Shown: positions 35,251 through 50,189 of the stretch, piece by piece
Layout: every line of letters begins with the position of its first letter
How positions within the stretch are numbered: position 1 is the stretch's first letter
Assembly: GCF_000321225.1 (NCBI RefSeq)
Contig: NW_004450302.1
Coordinates: 3,936,922 to 4,000,921 of the forward strand
Source: Odobenus rosmarus divergens
Taxonomy: Eukaryota; Chordata; Mammalia; Carnivora; Odobenidae
DNA length: 64,000 bases
Direction: 5' to 3'
Position numbers and translations under genes: made by a program
Notes under the pieces: generated by a model
Databases searched by the model: none
What the model saw: the letters and a program-made list of their open reading frames with translations, nothing else
Told to the model about the DNA's origin: nothing

Positions 35251-35268
35251 ATGGGACGGCGCGCCTGA
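35251..35268 (+). other. Short upstream ORF in NXPH3 leader (MGRRA)
   Basis: An ATG with A at -3 and G at +4 (strong Kozak context) opens a five-codon ORF that ends in TGA 78 nt before the NXPH3 start codon. It is the only other ATG I find between about 34.83 kb and 35347. It matters only if the transcript starts upstream of 35251, which I infer but cannot show. Confidence 0.55.
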
Positions 35269-35346
35269 AGCAGCAGGGGCGAGGCAGGGGCCTGGGAGCC
35301 CGGCAGGAAAAGAGGAGAGCAAGGGGCCCGAGAGCAAAGGAGGAAG

Positions 35347-38492
<3,146 letters not shown>

Positions 38493-38810
38493 CCCTGGGC
38501 AGGCCACAGAGGCCAGGCCGGCCCACGGAGGAGGCCATCTGGCTGGATACTGGGCAGGGAAAGGAAGGGACCTCAGGCAGGGAGGGGGGTGGAGAGGAGG
38601 AGATGCCAAGCGGGGCCAGGGCCAGGTCTCCAGTGGTGGCAGGGAAGGGGTCCCGAGGGCTGGCCCAGCCTGAGGCTGTGGAGCGACTGGGACACGGGAG
38701 CACCTAAGGAGCAGTGGGTTCTCTGGGCAGCCCCGCAGGGCTTCCCCACTGAGCAGCGGGGAGATGCTGGGTCCCGGAGGCTCCTGGGGGAGGCAGACCA
38801 GTGTGGCCCC

Positions 38811-38816
38811 AATAAA
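38811..38816 (+). terminator. Proximal NXPH3 poly(A) signal
   Basis: AATAAA in the context GGCCCCAATAAAGGGATGAAG, 319 nt after the stop codon. Confidence 0.5.
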
Positions 38817-39535
38817 GGGATGAAGAGGAGCCCAAAGCCTGGGCTCCCTCCTTGCCATCCTGAGGAAGAGCAGCAGCAAGGAGAGGGGCATTTCCTCAGC
38901 GTGGACTCCAAGTAGGCGACAAAGGACAGCAGAGATGGGGCTGCCTGGTAGCCAGCTCTGGGAGGGGGGAGGGGCGGGGGGCAGGAGGAGCTCTCGGGCC
39001 CCACCGAGGGGACCTTGTCCTGGACTGTGGACTGAGCTTGGCTTGAGGCTGAAGTGGTGACCCTTGAAGTCTTTTTGATGTCTTGACAAATAGACCCTCT
39101 GTTCCCAGCCAGGCCATCCCTTTCCAAAATTCCCTCTCCCGCCATGGCTGCGTACCCCGTCACCCCCGCCCACCCTTGTGCGGACGGAACACCCATCCTT
39201 AAGCTGAGACAGAGGGTGATTGTGGTTCTCCCCACACCAAGGCCACAGATGGAAGCCCGCCCTTGCGCCGTGTCCCTCCGCCACCCCACCTCCTGCCGGC
39301 TCCTCTGGGAGTGTCCTTGTCCAGCCAGCGAGCCTTGCCTGTCGGCCTGGGGCTCCCCTGGACAGAGCCGGCACCTCCCGTCTTGGCCTTGGCCATGGGG
39401 CTGGGGGACGCCAGACTGTCCAGGGCACGCTGGACCCGTTCCATGGTGTCTGTCTGTGGGTGGGGGAGGGGCGGGCGGGGTGTGGAATCACCTGATTGTC
39501 AACTTCTGTGTGCAGAGTCTTGTTCTGGAGCCAGG

Positions 39536-39541
39536 AATAAA
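39536..39541 (+). terminator. Distal NXPH3 poly(A) signal
   Basis: AATAAA in the context CCAGGAATAAAGCTTTCCC. It follows a T/G-rich stretch and precedes a G/T-rich segment, and is the likely main cleavage site at about 39555-39565. Confidence 0.65.
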
Positions 39542-39616
39542 GCTTTCCCAAGGCCTTGGATTCTGAATTGTCCGGGGAGGGAAAGGGCCCTGGGTGCCCC
39601 AGCGTCCAGCCAGCCC

Positions 39617-39630
39617 CGCCCAGATGGCGG
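39617..39630 (+). promoter_or_regulatory. CTCF-like motif after NXPH3
   Basis: CGCCCAGATGGCGG matches the right part of the CTCF core, about 80 bp after the distal NXPH3 poly(A) signal. Confidence 0.35.
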
Positions 39631-39869
39631 CAGGACATGTCCTGGAGACCAGAGCTCCCTGAGGGCTCAGGGCTTCCTTCTCTGGCCCCCTTTCTGGAGC
39701 CATCGGGAAGGCTGGACAGGCACTGCCTGATGCTCCAAGGGGGGTGGGGGTGGCAGCCGCAGAGCATCTTGGGGAAGAAAAGCTAGAAGGTGGGATGGGC
39801 CCTCGTGTTCCTCCTTGCCTCTCTAGGCGGCCGTCTGGGTGGGCCCGGGGTGGGGGGCCCTCGCTCTTG

Positions 39870-39955
39870 TTCTGTCAGTATTTTGCTCCGTGGCCCTGGA
39901 TAAGTCCATTTTCCTCCCTGGTCTCTTTCCGCTTCTTTGTAAAATGAGGAGCTTG
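39870..39955 (+). mobile_element. MIR relic
   Basis: GTGGCCCTGGATAAGTCCAT and CTTTGTAAAATGAGGAG match the MIR core. It lies just after the NXPH3 3' end. Confidence 0.6.
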
Positions 39956-41329
39956 CCCAACCCCGACCTTCTCCCATGGGAGTGGCCCTCTGAGCCATGG
40001 AGAGTGTTGGTTAACACATGCATTTCTGGGCTCTGGAGTGTCTAATTCGGTAGGTCTTGGGTGGGTTGTAAGGATTTGCCCAGAGAGACACCGATGCTCC
40101 TGGCCCCAGGGACCACACTCTGAGGACCACTCACATGACCTCTCCGTTCCTCTCCGGCTCTGGTTCCCCGACATGGACAGACACCTCTGAGGCTCTCTCC
40201 CACCTGTGACTTCCAGCTCCTTCTCCCGGGCAAATCTCCTGGAAGGGTCCTTTCAGAGAATCGGGGTATTGGGGTTTCAGTCTGATGACGTGCTGGTGCA
40301 GGAACAGGCCAGGCTGGGGGGAAATGGGGACAGAAGGAGGCTTGAAAGCAGCCATTGCCCTGCCCCCAGCCGAGATGAGGGCCTTGGGATGGGTGTCTGC
40401 CGGTGGCGCCTCGCCTGGGAGTCAGCTGGGCCCGTCGGGGCTCAGTGAGCAGAACATTGAGTCCCAAGCACCAAGATCACAGTGCCCTCTCAGGTCATCC
40501 TAGGTCTGCTCACTTGGGAGGGCAGCACTCAGGGCCCCCGGGTCCCTTTTGGCCATGCATAGTGAGGAGAGTCCTAGCATGAGGGGAAGGGGGTCCTGCC
40601 GCCCCCAGCCTGTCTCCCCTGCCCACCGGCACTCAGCACGGCCCAGTGCTCCCCTTGTACAGAGCAGAGCTGGATGAGGCCTTAGCAGCCTCCTTGCTGC
40701 ATGAAGTGACCCAGAAAGGGCACATGACTCAAGCTCACACTCCTGTTGCAGCGTTCCCTTGCACCATGCCTCCTGGGGCCACCTCTCCCAAGCGGAGATT
40801 TGAGACACACCCCCACCTCGGCCATGGGGACAGGTGCTCAGAATTCAGACAGGCCCAGGAGCTCAGGCTCTGCCCTGGGTCGGGGGGGGGGTGCTGGAAT
40901 CTGGTGTACTCTCTCACCTGCGGATGCCCCCCAGGCCCCACCACCTCCCACAGCCGTGTGGGTGCTGGAGGAAGAGAAGCAGGCCAGTGGTCCTGAGGCC
41001 TCCTCACCTGGCCTGGCTGAGCTAGCAGCAGGCTTGGGGGACACTGCCCCACCCCCTCTGGCTCCTCTTTTGTGGAGAGCCAGATGCCGGGGACAGCTGG
41101 AGGGCTGGCCCGCCTGGCACACATTCCGCCTGAGCGGCGGCGGGGGGGGGGGGGTCCATTTTAATAACTTCATCACCCTCGCGCCCACTCGGCTGCCTCA
41201 TCCCTCCTTTTCTGCCTTCCCCACCAACCTGGCCACTCCTCTCAGCTAGGATCTTGCTAATAGATTTTCTCCTGAGTTGTAATTCTTTTGGAATAGACCT
41301 CTGGGCCCTGATATTCTTGCCACCCGCCG
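39956..41329. other. Downstream flank of NXPH3
   Basis: GC-rich, with a G-run at about 41138-41154. No gene. Confidence 0.5.
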
Positions 41330-41830
41330 ATATTTCCTATGCCCCCTTGGACCTCACAAAGGTAAGGGGTCCATCCAACTGCCTCTCGTTACGAAGGCAC
41401 CAACCTCTGCTCCCCTTGGTGAGCGATGTCTGTGACATCTTCCCAGGGGAGATGGACCCCCAGGCACTCCCAAGTGCTCTCTGATCGTCTGATCTTGCCA
41501 TTCCAACACAGGGGAGCGGATTCCTCTGGAATGAACCTGTCTCCTCTCCCAGGAAGAAGCTCTAGGTCCTACCCCCACCCCTACTCTTCAGTGACAAAGC
41601 TTTTGGTCCCATGGTCCAGCTCCCCAATCTGCTCAACCCAGCTGGGGAGCTGCCCCAGGGCAGATTCCTTGTCTCCTTCATCCGAGTGGAGCAAGCTTTG
41701 AGGCCACAGCCCATAACACCCTCTGAGACTGAGGAGCCAGGGTCTGTAACCCCGTGAGGCCAGCATCTGTACCTCCCTCATCAGACTGGAGTCTCCCGAG
41801 GGCAAGAACGGCAATATGGACACAGGTGGG
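41330..41830 (+). repeat. Degenerate tandem units related to the NXPH3 intron repeat
   Basis: Repeated pattern of a pyrimidine block, a CATCAGACTGGAG-like core and a GAGGGCAAGAACGG-like end. The clearest units are at 41625-41700 and 41760-41815. Confidence 0.45.
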
Positions 41831-43789
41831 AAAGCTTGCTCTCAGAGCACCTGGAGGCTGCCTCTGCCCTTGGGCCTTGGGCACAGGTATTGTCTAGGCC
41901 TCAGTGTCCCCATCTCTGACAGGGTAAATCTTCCCCGCAGTCTGTGAAGCTAACAAGAAGGAATCCGTGTCAGGGCAACTGGCAGCAAAGCCGAGTATTC
42001 CTCTGAATGAAGCTTGAGGCAAAAGCAGTAGGTGCTTGGTCCCTCCTCTCTCCTCCTTCCCCCTCAGTTTTCCTCCCTGGGATGAGCAAGCGGGAACTGA
42101 GTCACCCCCTTCCCCATCCTTGGCAGGGGTGCTGGTGACCTTGCATGTGGCAGTCTCCTGAGGCAAGGCCCGTTGCTCAGAGCTGCACAAGGTGGTGGGT
42201 GGGTAGGGAAGTGGGGGAAGGGGGTGTATGGAGGATGGAGGCAGCTGAGGGTCAGGGGGTGAGCGGAGACCTGGATCATCAAGTTGGGTAGGTGTAGGGG
42301 CTTGTGGGAGACACAGTGAAGCAGGTGCTCCGGGTTGGGAAGTGATCCAATGCCACGGCGGGGATTCGGGGAGAGAAATGTTACCTCCAGAGACTGAGTC
42401 CCGTGGTCCGGCAAGGAGAACCGGGGGCTGGGGCGACAGGCGAGGAGAGGCCCCACGAGGAGGAGGCGAGATTGGGGGGGGGTGGCACCTGCCAGTTATG
42501 CCAAATTCCAGGAGCGGCAGCTGCCGTCATCCACAAGGCGCGAACGCCGGAGGAGACCCGGCACTCAGTGGTCGGGGGCTGGGCTCTGGTTCCGCCGGAC
42601 CCGTTTCCTGTCGGCCTGCCAAGCTCAAAATCCAAGCGACGGATGCCTACTTCAAAGCTCTCCAGTGCACCATGTCGGGGCCACCTCCCGAACCACAGAG
42701 GCTGCCCCCGAACTGACAACGTGTGCTTGCAGGAATTGACATCTGCGTCCCCATTAGCTGGGTGGCTTTGGGCAAAGGACATCATCTGCCAGACCTCCTT
42801 AGGTGAAAACCTAGGAATCTACCTACATTGGAGCACTGAGGGGGACGGGGGCGGAAATTAAGTGACTTCGTCCACAAATGTTACCTCTTCCTCCTTTGTT
42901 TTGGGACGTGGGTTTATGTCTATGTCCCGGTGCAGCTGGGCGGAAGGGCCCCTGGGGCTGGAGTGAGGAGCCCGGGCTTCTGGGCCTGGTCCTGCCCCAT
43001 AACACAGGAGGCAGAGGCCGCTAATTGTCCCCTACTAGCCATTTCCCCCTTTTCCGTAGGAAAGGACTCCTCAGTGTTTAGCCAGGCATATGGCTACCTG
43101 AGATAAATACTACATCTCTCTGCCTCTCTTGCCCCTAGATGTGGTCCCGTGACTGAGATCTGGCCAGCGACATGTAAGCCATAGGGCTATTTGGCAACTT
43201 CTGGAAAAACAGTTGATAAGACAGTTGAAGGACAGTTCTTGCTGCCATCAGAGACCATGGGCCTAAGAGTCACATCCTGCAAGTGGCAGAGCAATGAGTT
43301 GGGGGAAGGCTTGGTTCCTGAACGCCTCATGAAATAGGAAGTGGTGTGGACCAGAAACACCATGCTAGCGCTCGGCTGCCTCCCCCTTCAGCCTTTTCTG
43401 TGAGAGAAAAATCAAATGTCTGCCTTATGGAAGCCACTGTGCTTCGGGTCTCCGTTTCTTACTTGAATCTATTGCCACCTGACCCAGTGGATGTGTTTGA
43501 GCGTTCCCCTTCTGTGGACCTGTTTCCTCATCTGGGGAAATGAGAGAAAGCTCCCGTATCTTGCTGCACATCAGTCAGGTTCTGTAGGCTGGCGGGCGAG
43601 AACGAACTTGGGAAAGCTCTCCCCCGGCTCCCTGGCATCGGGGCACAGAGCCTTCGTTTTCGGGGTGCCATGAGCTGCTGCAGCATGGCCGGGAGCCCCC
43701 GTCTGAAAGGCCTCCAGTCCCCAAGTTCAACCCCCGCACATCTGAGTCCCCATCCGCATTCTGATGTTGGTGACACACAATCCTCGTTA
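41831..43789. other. Intergenic, nothing recognised
   Basis: A MIR-like phrase (GGGTGGCTTTGGGCAAAGGA near 42760) is too short to call. No coding signal. Confidence 0.45.
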
Positions 43790-43866
43790 AGGGCCTGGCT
43801 GATCCCAGCCAGATGGGATCCTAATTTAATTAAAACCCTTTAATTACCTGCAACAACACAGCTTTG
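43790..43866. promoter_or_regulatory. Candidate homeodomain site cluster
   Basis: TAATTTAATTAAAACCC and TTTAATTACCTGCAACAAC lie within 50 bp in a GC-rich surrounding, and contain two TTAAT/TAATTA cores. Confidence 0.35.
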
Positions 43867-45029
43867 GAAGTCCGGGGCAGGAGGGGCCCTGTGATGGGAG
43901 GGGAGAGGGCAGGACAGAAGGGTGGCTGCCCTCCCATCACCCCGCGAACCCAGGCTTTCGGGATGGTTCTCCCACCCGGTGGACACAAACTGCACAGAAC
44001 AGCCAGTGCAGCCCCTGCCTCTGGCTTGGGCTGCAGCCAAGCTGGGGAGCCAGGCCAAGCAGGCTCCGGGGAGCAGAGCAGCAGGCTCTAGAAACTGATG
44101 CTGTCAGGTTGGGGCGGTGCTTTGCACTGGGACCACCACAGGCTGCAGAAGCTCAGGTCTGGGCTGCCTGAGACCCTGGCCCTGCCCAGGACACTGGGTA
44201 AGAACAGGCATGCTTCTGATCCCTCCCCAGTTAGCCCAGCCTATTCAGAAACAGGGGTACCTCCGCATCCGCCAAAGCCATGCCCCCCGAGAACAGGGTC
44301 TTCCCGCCAGGTGTCATCCGCGTGGGGAGGGGGACGAAAGTAAGAGGCTGAGGTGGGCTGCAGATGGCCACGTTGTTTCTTGGGTACCAGTAAGGACCCC
44401 CATGGCCCTGGGCCTCAACTGGCTCCTCCCTAGGAAGGCAGAGCCCACCAAGCCTTGGCAGGGGCAGATTCTGTGAGCCAGGCTATTCTTAAGCCTTGTG
44501 GACATCATACACTAATACCCATCTATTCTCCGTTAGTGCTCATTCATTCAACAAATACTGTTTAATAAAGCCTCCGAAAGTTCCAGCAGGTCTCCATGGT
44601 GCCAGGAGATCCAGAAGAGGTTTCAGTTCATACCTGAGCCACAGCCTTCAAGGAAACGTTCTACTGGGGTCGGCATGACGTCAGTGGTTGGAATTGGAGC
44701 AAGAAACCCCAAGGGGAAGGAGAAACGCAAGGGGAAAGATTAGGAATCATTAGGCCCTGCCACTCCACACCCCAAATGTTCTCCTTCCAAAGCTGAGCTG
44801 GGGAGACTCCGTACTTCGCTCTGTTGGACACACTCCCCGGGACCTAGGCCTTTCTGCTCCCGCCCTTCCCACCACTTTCCCCTCTTCTTGTGCTCAGCCT
44901 CACCCTGCGCTCCGTCCCGTGTCCTCTGCTGCCCCCTGACCCCCCCACAGCTCTCTCTGAAGATCCTGCTCCTATCTCTGACTCTGGTTGAGCCTGCAGT
45001 GCTGTGTCCCTGCCAACTTAGGGACCGTA
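43867..45029. other. Intergenic, nothing recognised
   Basis: GC-rich; no gene or named repeat. Confidence 0.45.
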
Positions 45030-45140
45030 ATAATAGGACATGTGGCTATCCCCCCTAGACTAATGAGGGACTGGACACGGGAGCTGTTGCTCCCTCGGAA
45101 CGAAACGGAGACTCCGTGAGGGCAGGGGCTAGGTGCCGCT
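45030..45140 (+). repeat. Two units related to the NXPH3 intron repeat
   Basis: Unit one reads CCCCCCTAGACTAATGAGGG; unit two ends ACTCCGTGAGGGCAGGGGCT. Same architecture as 37150-37530. Confidence 0.4.
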
Positions 45141-45934
45141 AGGCAGCTGGCCTGCAGGCTCCCCAGAGGCAGAGGCCCTTCCTCCAAGGCCTAGCTAATG
45201 AACTACCCGCACCCCAGTGTCCTGCACACCGAACCCTCCATGCCCAGGCATGACCACAGCTGGGGTGGGGAAGTGACAACAGGAGGGCAAGCCGCTGTCC
45301 CCACTTGCCATGTGCGACCTCCTGGCTAGGAGAGAGCCCCACCCCTCCACCCACCTGTCCCCGGTATTGTATGTGGTCTTCTCTAGAAGGGTCTTCAGAG
45401 ACCCAGGTTAGCTCCTGGAGCACAGTGAGGGGTAGGGTCTCGACTTGAATCACTGAGAGTCATGGGAAAAGCCAGGGCCCTCTGGATCCTAATCCAGTAC
45501 CTGCTTTTTCCATTAAGCCAGGCTTCCTCGCCCCAGATCCCCTTTGGGGCTTACAGGGTAGCCCCACCGGGGGAAGAATGGCCTGCTCAGTCCCAGGGAG
45601 CCAGAGGTCCCCCACCTTGGGGTCAAAGCAAGGCCATGCCCCAACTATGATGTGTTTGGAGAGAGTTGTGTATACATCTTTTTGTTGCCATGTGGTCCTG
45701 ACCTAGTCTCACCGGGCTTCTCTGGGCCTCGGATGGCAGTTCTTTTCCCCACCTGCTCACATGGTTACAGTAAGGAACAAACCGACTCTGAATGGCAGCC
45801 CCATGTCAGGCAGAGGCCTACTGGCATCTAGCACCACCCGGCCCTCTGACCCACCTGCCGGGGCCCAGGGGCATCCCAGAGCCTCACAGGAATGGGGAGA
45901 AAGCTGTTTCTCTTTCTTTTTTTGGGTAGGCTAT

Positions 45935-46085
45935 GTAGGGCAGTGGTTGCGAGCATGGATCCTGAAGCCAGGCTGCCACTTCCTAACTGTAGACCTTGGG
46001 CGAGTTACTGAACATCCCTGTGTCTCGATTTCCCCATCTGTAAAATGGGGATAATCTTTACCTATCGGAGGGCTGTGGTGAACTG
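45935..46085 (+). mobile_element. MIR, well preserved
   Basis: CTTGGGCGAGTTACTGAACA and CCCCATCTGTAAAATGGGGA are near-consensus MIR core. Confidence 0.85.
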
Positions 46086-46630
46086 GAATGTGTGTGGCAA
46101 TTGGAACTGTGTTTGGCACCGGGGCAGCGATCAGGGGAGCTACTCTGAAGAGTCCCACAGTATGGCCCTCCCGATCTCGGCCCAGCCTGGGAGGGAGGGA
46201 ATGAGGGAAAAGAATGGCCATGGGCACACTCATTTCTCGCCGCAGGAAGAATGTGCAGGAGAAAACCCCACAGGGGAGGTCAGAAGTCTGTCATGTCTAC
46301 AAAGGATGATGCATACAAAGGAAGCTACTTTTGTTTTCCTTGGTTCTGCCTAAGAGACGGGGCCCTTGGTGGCATTGCTACAGCTCCTTGGGCCCAGAAG
46401 CCCATGTCTGCACTTCAGAAGCCCTGTGATGCACTAAGGAGGTTCATCTGTGTACGCCCCGCCTGAGACCTCTCCTTGTAAACCTAACTCAAGGCTCAGA
46501 GGATGCAGGTGGCCACAGGGTCTTTATTTAGAAGCACGGAATTACAGAGCAGGCAGCCAAGCGTACGGAGGCAGCCTGCCCAGGGCCCCTCCTGCCTTAC
46601 CTCGCCCTACCCCCTACCTTGCCTATCTTT

Positions 46631-46669
46631 GTCACCTCCACCCGTCACCTCCATCTGTCACCTCCACCC
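46631..46669 (+). repeat. 13-bp tandem repeat, three units
   Basis: GTCACCTCCAYCY repeated three times without spacers. Confidence 0.9.
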
Positions 46670-47239
46670 TACGGATCAGTTTCTCAGCCTGGAGGGCCCG
46701 GGGTCCCTTGTCGGTACCCCCTGAGAACTGGGCGTATGAAGCATGCCCATCTTGGACTGTACCCCTGAGGATGAGTCCCCCCTGAGGACTGGGCCTTGTG
46801 TGACCCATTTCTTCCACACTTTGAGGAGGGCCAAGGGCGTGGGGTACACACACAACCTAGCCAGTCGATCTTGACTCACAGACGACCTCTGAACTTCATG
46901 GCTATCGTGGGACCCTTTCACAGGGATAGGGACGAGAAGGGGAGAGACACAGGTCAAGAGGGAGCTAACCCCTGCCCTAATGCCGGGCAGCATCTACACA
47001 AGACAAGAACGGTGCTGGTTTGGGGAGACGGGGGCCAGGCGCGGGATACAGGAGCATGGAAGGGTATACAAATGCCCCATTTACCAGTCTTGGCAGCACC
47101 AGGCCTGGGACAGGAGCGGCTGCTTACTCAGGCTCTGCCATCTGCCTCAGCTCAGCGGAGATCAGCACTGGAGGGCTCGGTGTAGGCAGGCTTTTTTATT
47201 TTTTTAATGCGGCAGGATCAGGCTCAAGATGTCACTCCA
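46670..47239. other. Intergenic, nothing recognised
   Basis: 46670-46800 has phrases like CCCCCTGAGAACTGGGCGTA that may be further weak units of the ~45-bp repeat. No coding signal. Confidence 0.4.
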
Positions 47240-47390
47240 GTGAGCCGGACTGGAGACGGGGGAGGGGGGGAGAGAAATGTCTAGGAAAATAGGGGAGAAA
47301 GAAATGGAAGCTTCCATGCTCCAGGAGGAGGGAAGCACAGGGAGTAGAGAAGGAAGAAAAAAGGAAGAGAAGCCCAAGAAGGCAACTGGT
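47240..47390 (+). repeat. Purine-rich tract
   Basis: About 150 bp of mostly A and G (GGAGGGGGGGAGAG, AGGAAGAAAAAAGGAAGAGA). Confidence 0.6.
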
Positions 47391-47924
47391 GTGGAGATGG
47401 GCTTAGTTTAGCGGCTATGCTTCATCCATCCTTCCCTGGCCCCCCCCCAGAAACAGGGCTCCTGGGTCCCAGAGTTACTCTTCTCACATCTGCAAGCCCA
47501 AGGGCTTCTGCCCCACCTCCCACCTTCCTCTCTGGAATGCCTAATGCCAAGTGCAGCTGGCTTTCCGAGATGGTGACAGTGGTGACAGGGGTGACCAGAC
47601 ACACGCTGTCCCAGGTGACTGAACGATTTGGCGCAGGCGGACTCCTTCCTGGGACCTCTGCGGACTCCCCCTCCTCCACACATGCCCACAGCCTAAGAAC
47701 TCGGAGCTCACAGGACACCAGGCTCTTGACGCAGGTCCTCTCCCCACAGGGAATTCTGCTTCAGAGGATCCCCCCCATGCTCCCAAAGGTGCCCATTTCA
47801 GTGTCTCATCAAAGATTTATATTCCATTCCAAGAAATCCTAAAAGGGAACGGACTCCAAAGGCTATATACGGGGTAGGCTGGAACCATCGCGAATTATGT
47901 GGTGATCACATTAACGTTAGCAGC

Positions 47925-48095
47925 AGTTTATCTTTCTTGTTCAATGGCAGTCACTGAATTAAGGACTTGACATATGTTTTCTCATTAACTTCCCAAGAGA
48001 ACTCTAGGCAGGATGCCCATTTTACAGAGGAGAAAATTAAGGCTTACGCAGGCAAGTACTTTGGCCAGGATCACGAGCGGTGGCGGGAGTGCAGA
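47925..48095 (-). mobile_element. MIR relic
   Basis: CCCATTTTACAGAGGAGAAA and CAAGTACTTTGGCCAGGATC are an antisense MIR core. Confidence 0.7.
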
Positions 48096-48589
48096 GCCAG
48101 GCTCCCGGACTCCAGATGCTGTGCCGCCAAACACCGGCCCGGGCTGGACCCTCCGTGCTGCACTCAGTTCAGACCACTCCTCCACCCCACCCCGCGCCCA
48201 GCAATTCTCAGCCATTGGCCTTATTCCCTACGTAACACCCGAAAACCTACAAGTCCCCGGGCGCAACCTTGCTCAACTTCCCACCCTCACACAAAGGCGC
48301 CCGTGTCTGCAGGACTCTCCTCACGCCCAGAGAGGGTGTCCCTCCTCTTCCTTCTTCAGCCCCCCAGCCCCCTGTACGCTCCAAACCTCAGGGCACGGAC
48401 CATCCCCTCTCTACTGGAGCCTTCCCATCAGCTTTAAACAAATAGGTTTTGTCCTCCGGGAAAGCCCACCTCCCTCTCTCCTTATTTCCCTCCTCCAGGC
48501 ATTGCCCGAGCTTCTTCCCTTCGCAGCCATACCTGAAGCCGGCGCCTGTCCTCCCTGCTCATCCCTCACCCCCCGCCCCCGGTCCCTTC

Positions 48590-49830
48590 CCTGAATGACC
48601 CTGGCTAAGGTCACCGATGACTTCCATATTGCTAGATCCAATGGGCATTTTTAAATCCTTGTTCTTATTTGACAGCATTTGACACTTTTAACTCTTTCGT
48701 ATTGGTCCTCTTGACTTTGATTTTCTTCCTACTCCGGCCACTTCTCCTTCGTGACTTATCTTCCTCTACCGGCCTTCAGAGCTAAGGGTTCCTTAAGGTT
48801 TAGTCCCAGGCCCCCTTCTCTCCTCACTCTGTATCCTTCCTTGCACCCAACACACCCAGGGCTTCAGTTCCACCTATAGACCAGTATCTCCTGAACCTTC
48901 TCTCCAGTCCCCATTTCCCCTCTGAATGCTAGGCTCGTACATGCAACAGCCCACGTGACGCCTCCACTTGGATTTCTCACGACAACTCATGATCAGCAAG
49001 TCAGATGAAATCAGTGATCTCATTTCCCTCCAGCCTGTTTATCTTCCTATCCGTCCCTTTTTGGGGGACTCCATCCTGGTGGCTTCTTTGTCCCTACTCT
49101 ATCCAACCCATCATCAAGTTCTGCCAAATCTGCCCCCTAAATCTCTCTCAAATGGATCTACTTTTCAGCTCTACCACCTCCCCAGTGCAAGTTCTGTTAT
49201 CTGTGGTCTTCCACCGTCGCCACTGTCAACATTAACTTTTCTAGACTCTAGCCAGAGACCTTATTAAAATGAAATCTTGTCACCCTCTTCTGCCTAAACC
49301 TCTTCAATGATTTCCCACTGTTCTCAATTAAGTACCTAAATCCTACACGTAACCTAGGGAGGTGCTCCCAGCTCCAGCGTCTAACTCGCTGCCACGCTTG
49401 TCCACAGGCCAGCCACCCAGCCTCCCAGGTTCCTGGAGCTCACCGAGCTTCCTCCCGACGCTCAGGACTTCACGTGTGCCGTTTCTTCTGGGCAGAATGT
49501 GCCTCCCCCACCTTCCCAGGCTCACAGCCCTTTACCCTTCAGCTCTCACTTCAAAAAGCTGCTTTCTTAGGGAAGCCTTCTGGATCCCCCAGATGAATTC
49601 CCTACTCACAGGCTCTCACAGTGCCCCATACATTTCTTTCAGAGCACTCAGCATGGTTTGACATCACGTATTCGTGAGATCATTAAGGATGCTCTCTCCT
49701 CATCAGACTCTAAGCTCCATGGAGGGCAGGGAGCAGTTGGTGGAACTCCCTGTTAACCCCTAAAAGCTAGCCCAGCCCCTGGCACATCAGATATTGAACG
49801 TGTAAATGAATAATTAGCAAGGAAAACAGA
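48590..49830 (+). mobile_element. L2, about 1.2 kb, best-preserved in the window
   Basis: Runs from GACCCTGGCTAAGGTCACCG through ATTTGACAGCATTTGACAC, TGATTTCCCACTGTTCTCAA, CTTAGGGAAGCCTTCTGGAT and CTCTAAGCTCCATGGAGGGC to GTGTAAATGAATAATT. This order is that of an L2 3' end in the plus direction. Confidence 0.75.
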
Positions 49831-50189
49831 AGAGAATTCATTCTTACAAGGCCACACCAAGGCAAGGTTCTTAGACTTAGGTTGGAGTGGAAGGCCCTGG
49901 GGATCACCCAGTGGTATGCTGACCACTCCCAGATGCTTGTGCTCCTTCGCTTTTGTCCAGAGGTCATGGGGGCAGCAAGGATACTCAGTGGTCACATCCC
50001 TGGAATGACTGGAGATTACACTGGATCATGTGGTCAGGGGATATGCCTATTTTTCATTAGTGGTTCAATAAAATACTTCTAGTACTGATAAGAGATAGAA
50101 ATAAAATGTTTATTTACCCAGAGATTAAAATGTGCAATAGGACTATTGGTTCACGTTATCAATGTCATTCTATCTATAGATTTCTTAAA

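Larger units (their letters stand above)
34640..35346 (+). promoter_or_regulatory. NXPH3: NXPH3 CpG-island promoter and 5' leader
   Basis: A very GC- and CpG-rich block runs from about 34.66 kb to 36.08 kb, across the NXPH3 start codon and into intron 1. No TATA box is evident. It contains a GCC-triplet tract, GC boxes such as GGGGGCGGGG near 35188, a CTCF-like motif at 34912-34925 and five spaced CANATCTGG/CACAGCTGG motifs between 35001 and 35180. The transcription start cannot be fixed from sequence, so the promoter/leader boundary inside this block is unknown. Confidence 0.75.
38493..39562 (+). other. NXPH3: NXPH3 3' UTR
   Basis: GC-rich sequence from the stop codon to just past the distal AATAAA. 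Two poly(A) signals predict a short (~0.34 kb) and a long (~1.07 kb) form. A long open frame on the opposite strand here is a base-composition effect. Confidence 0.7.

Noticed and set aside
46524..46529. Minus-strand AATAAA as evidence of an unannotated antisense transcript
   Set aside because: A lone hexamer with no exon, splice site or conserved frame upstream of it is not enough.
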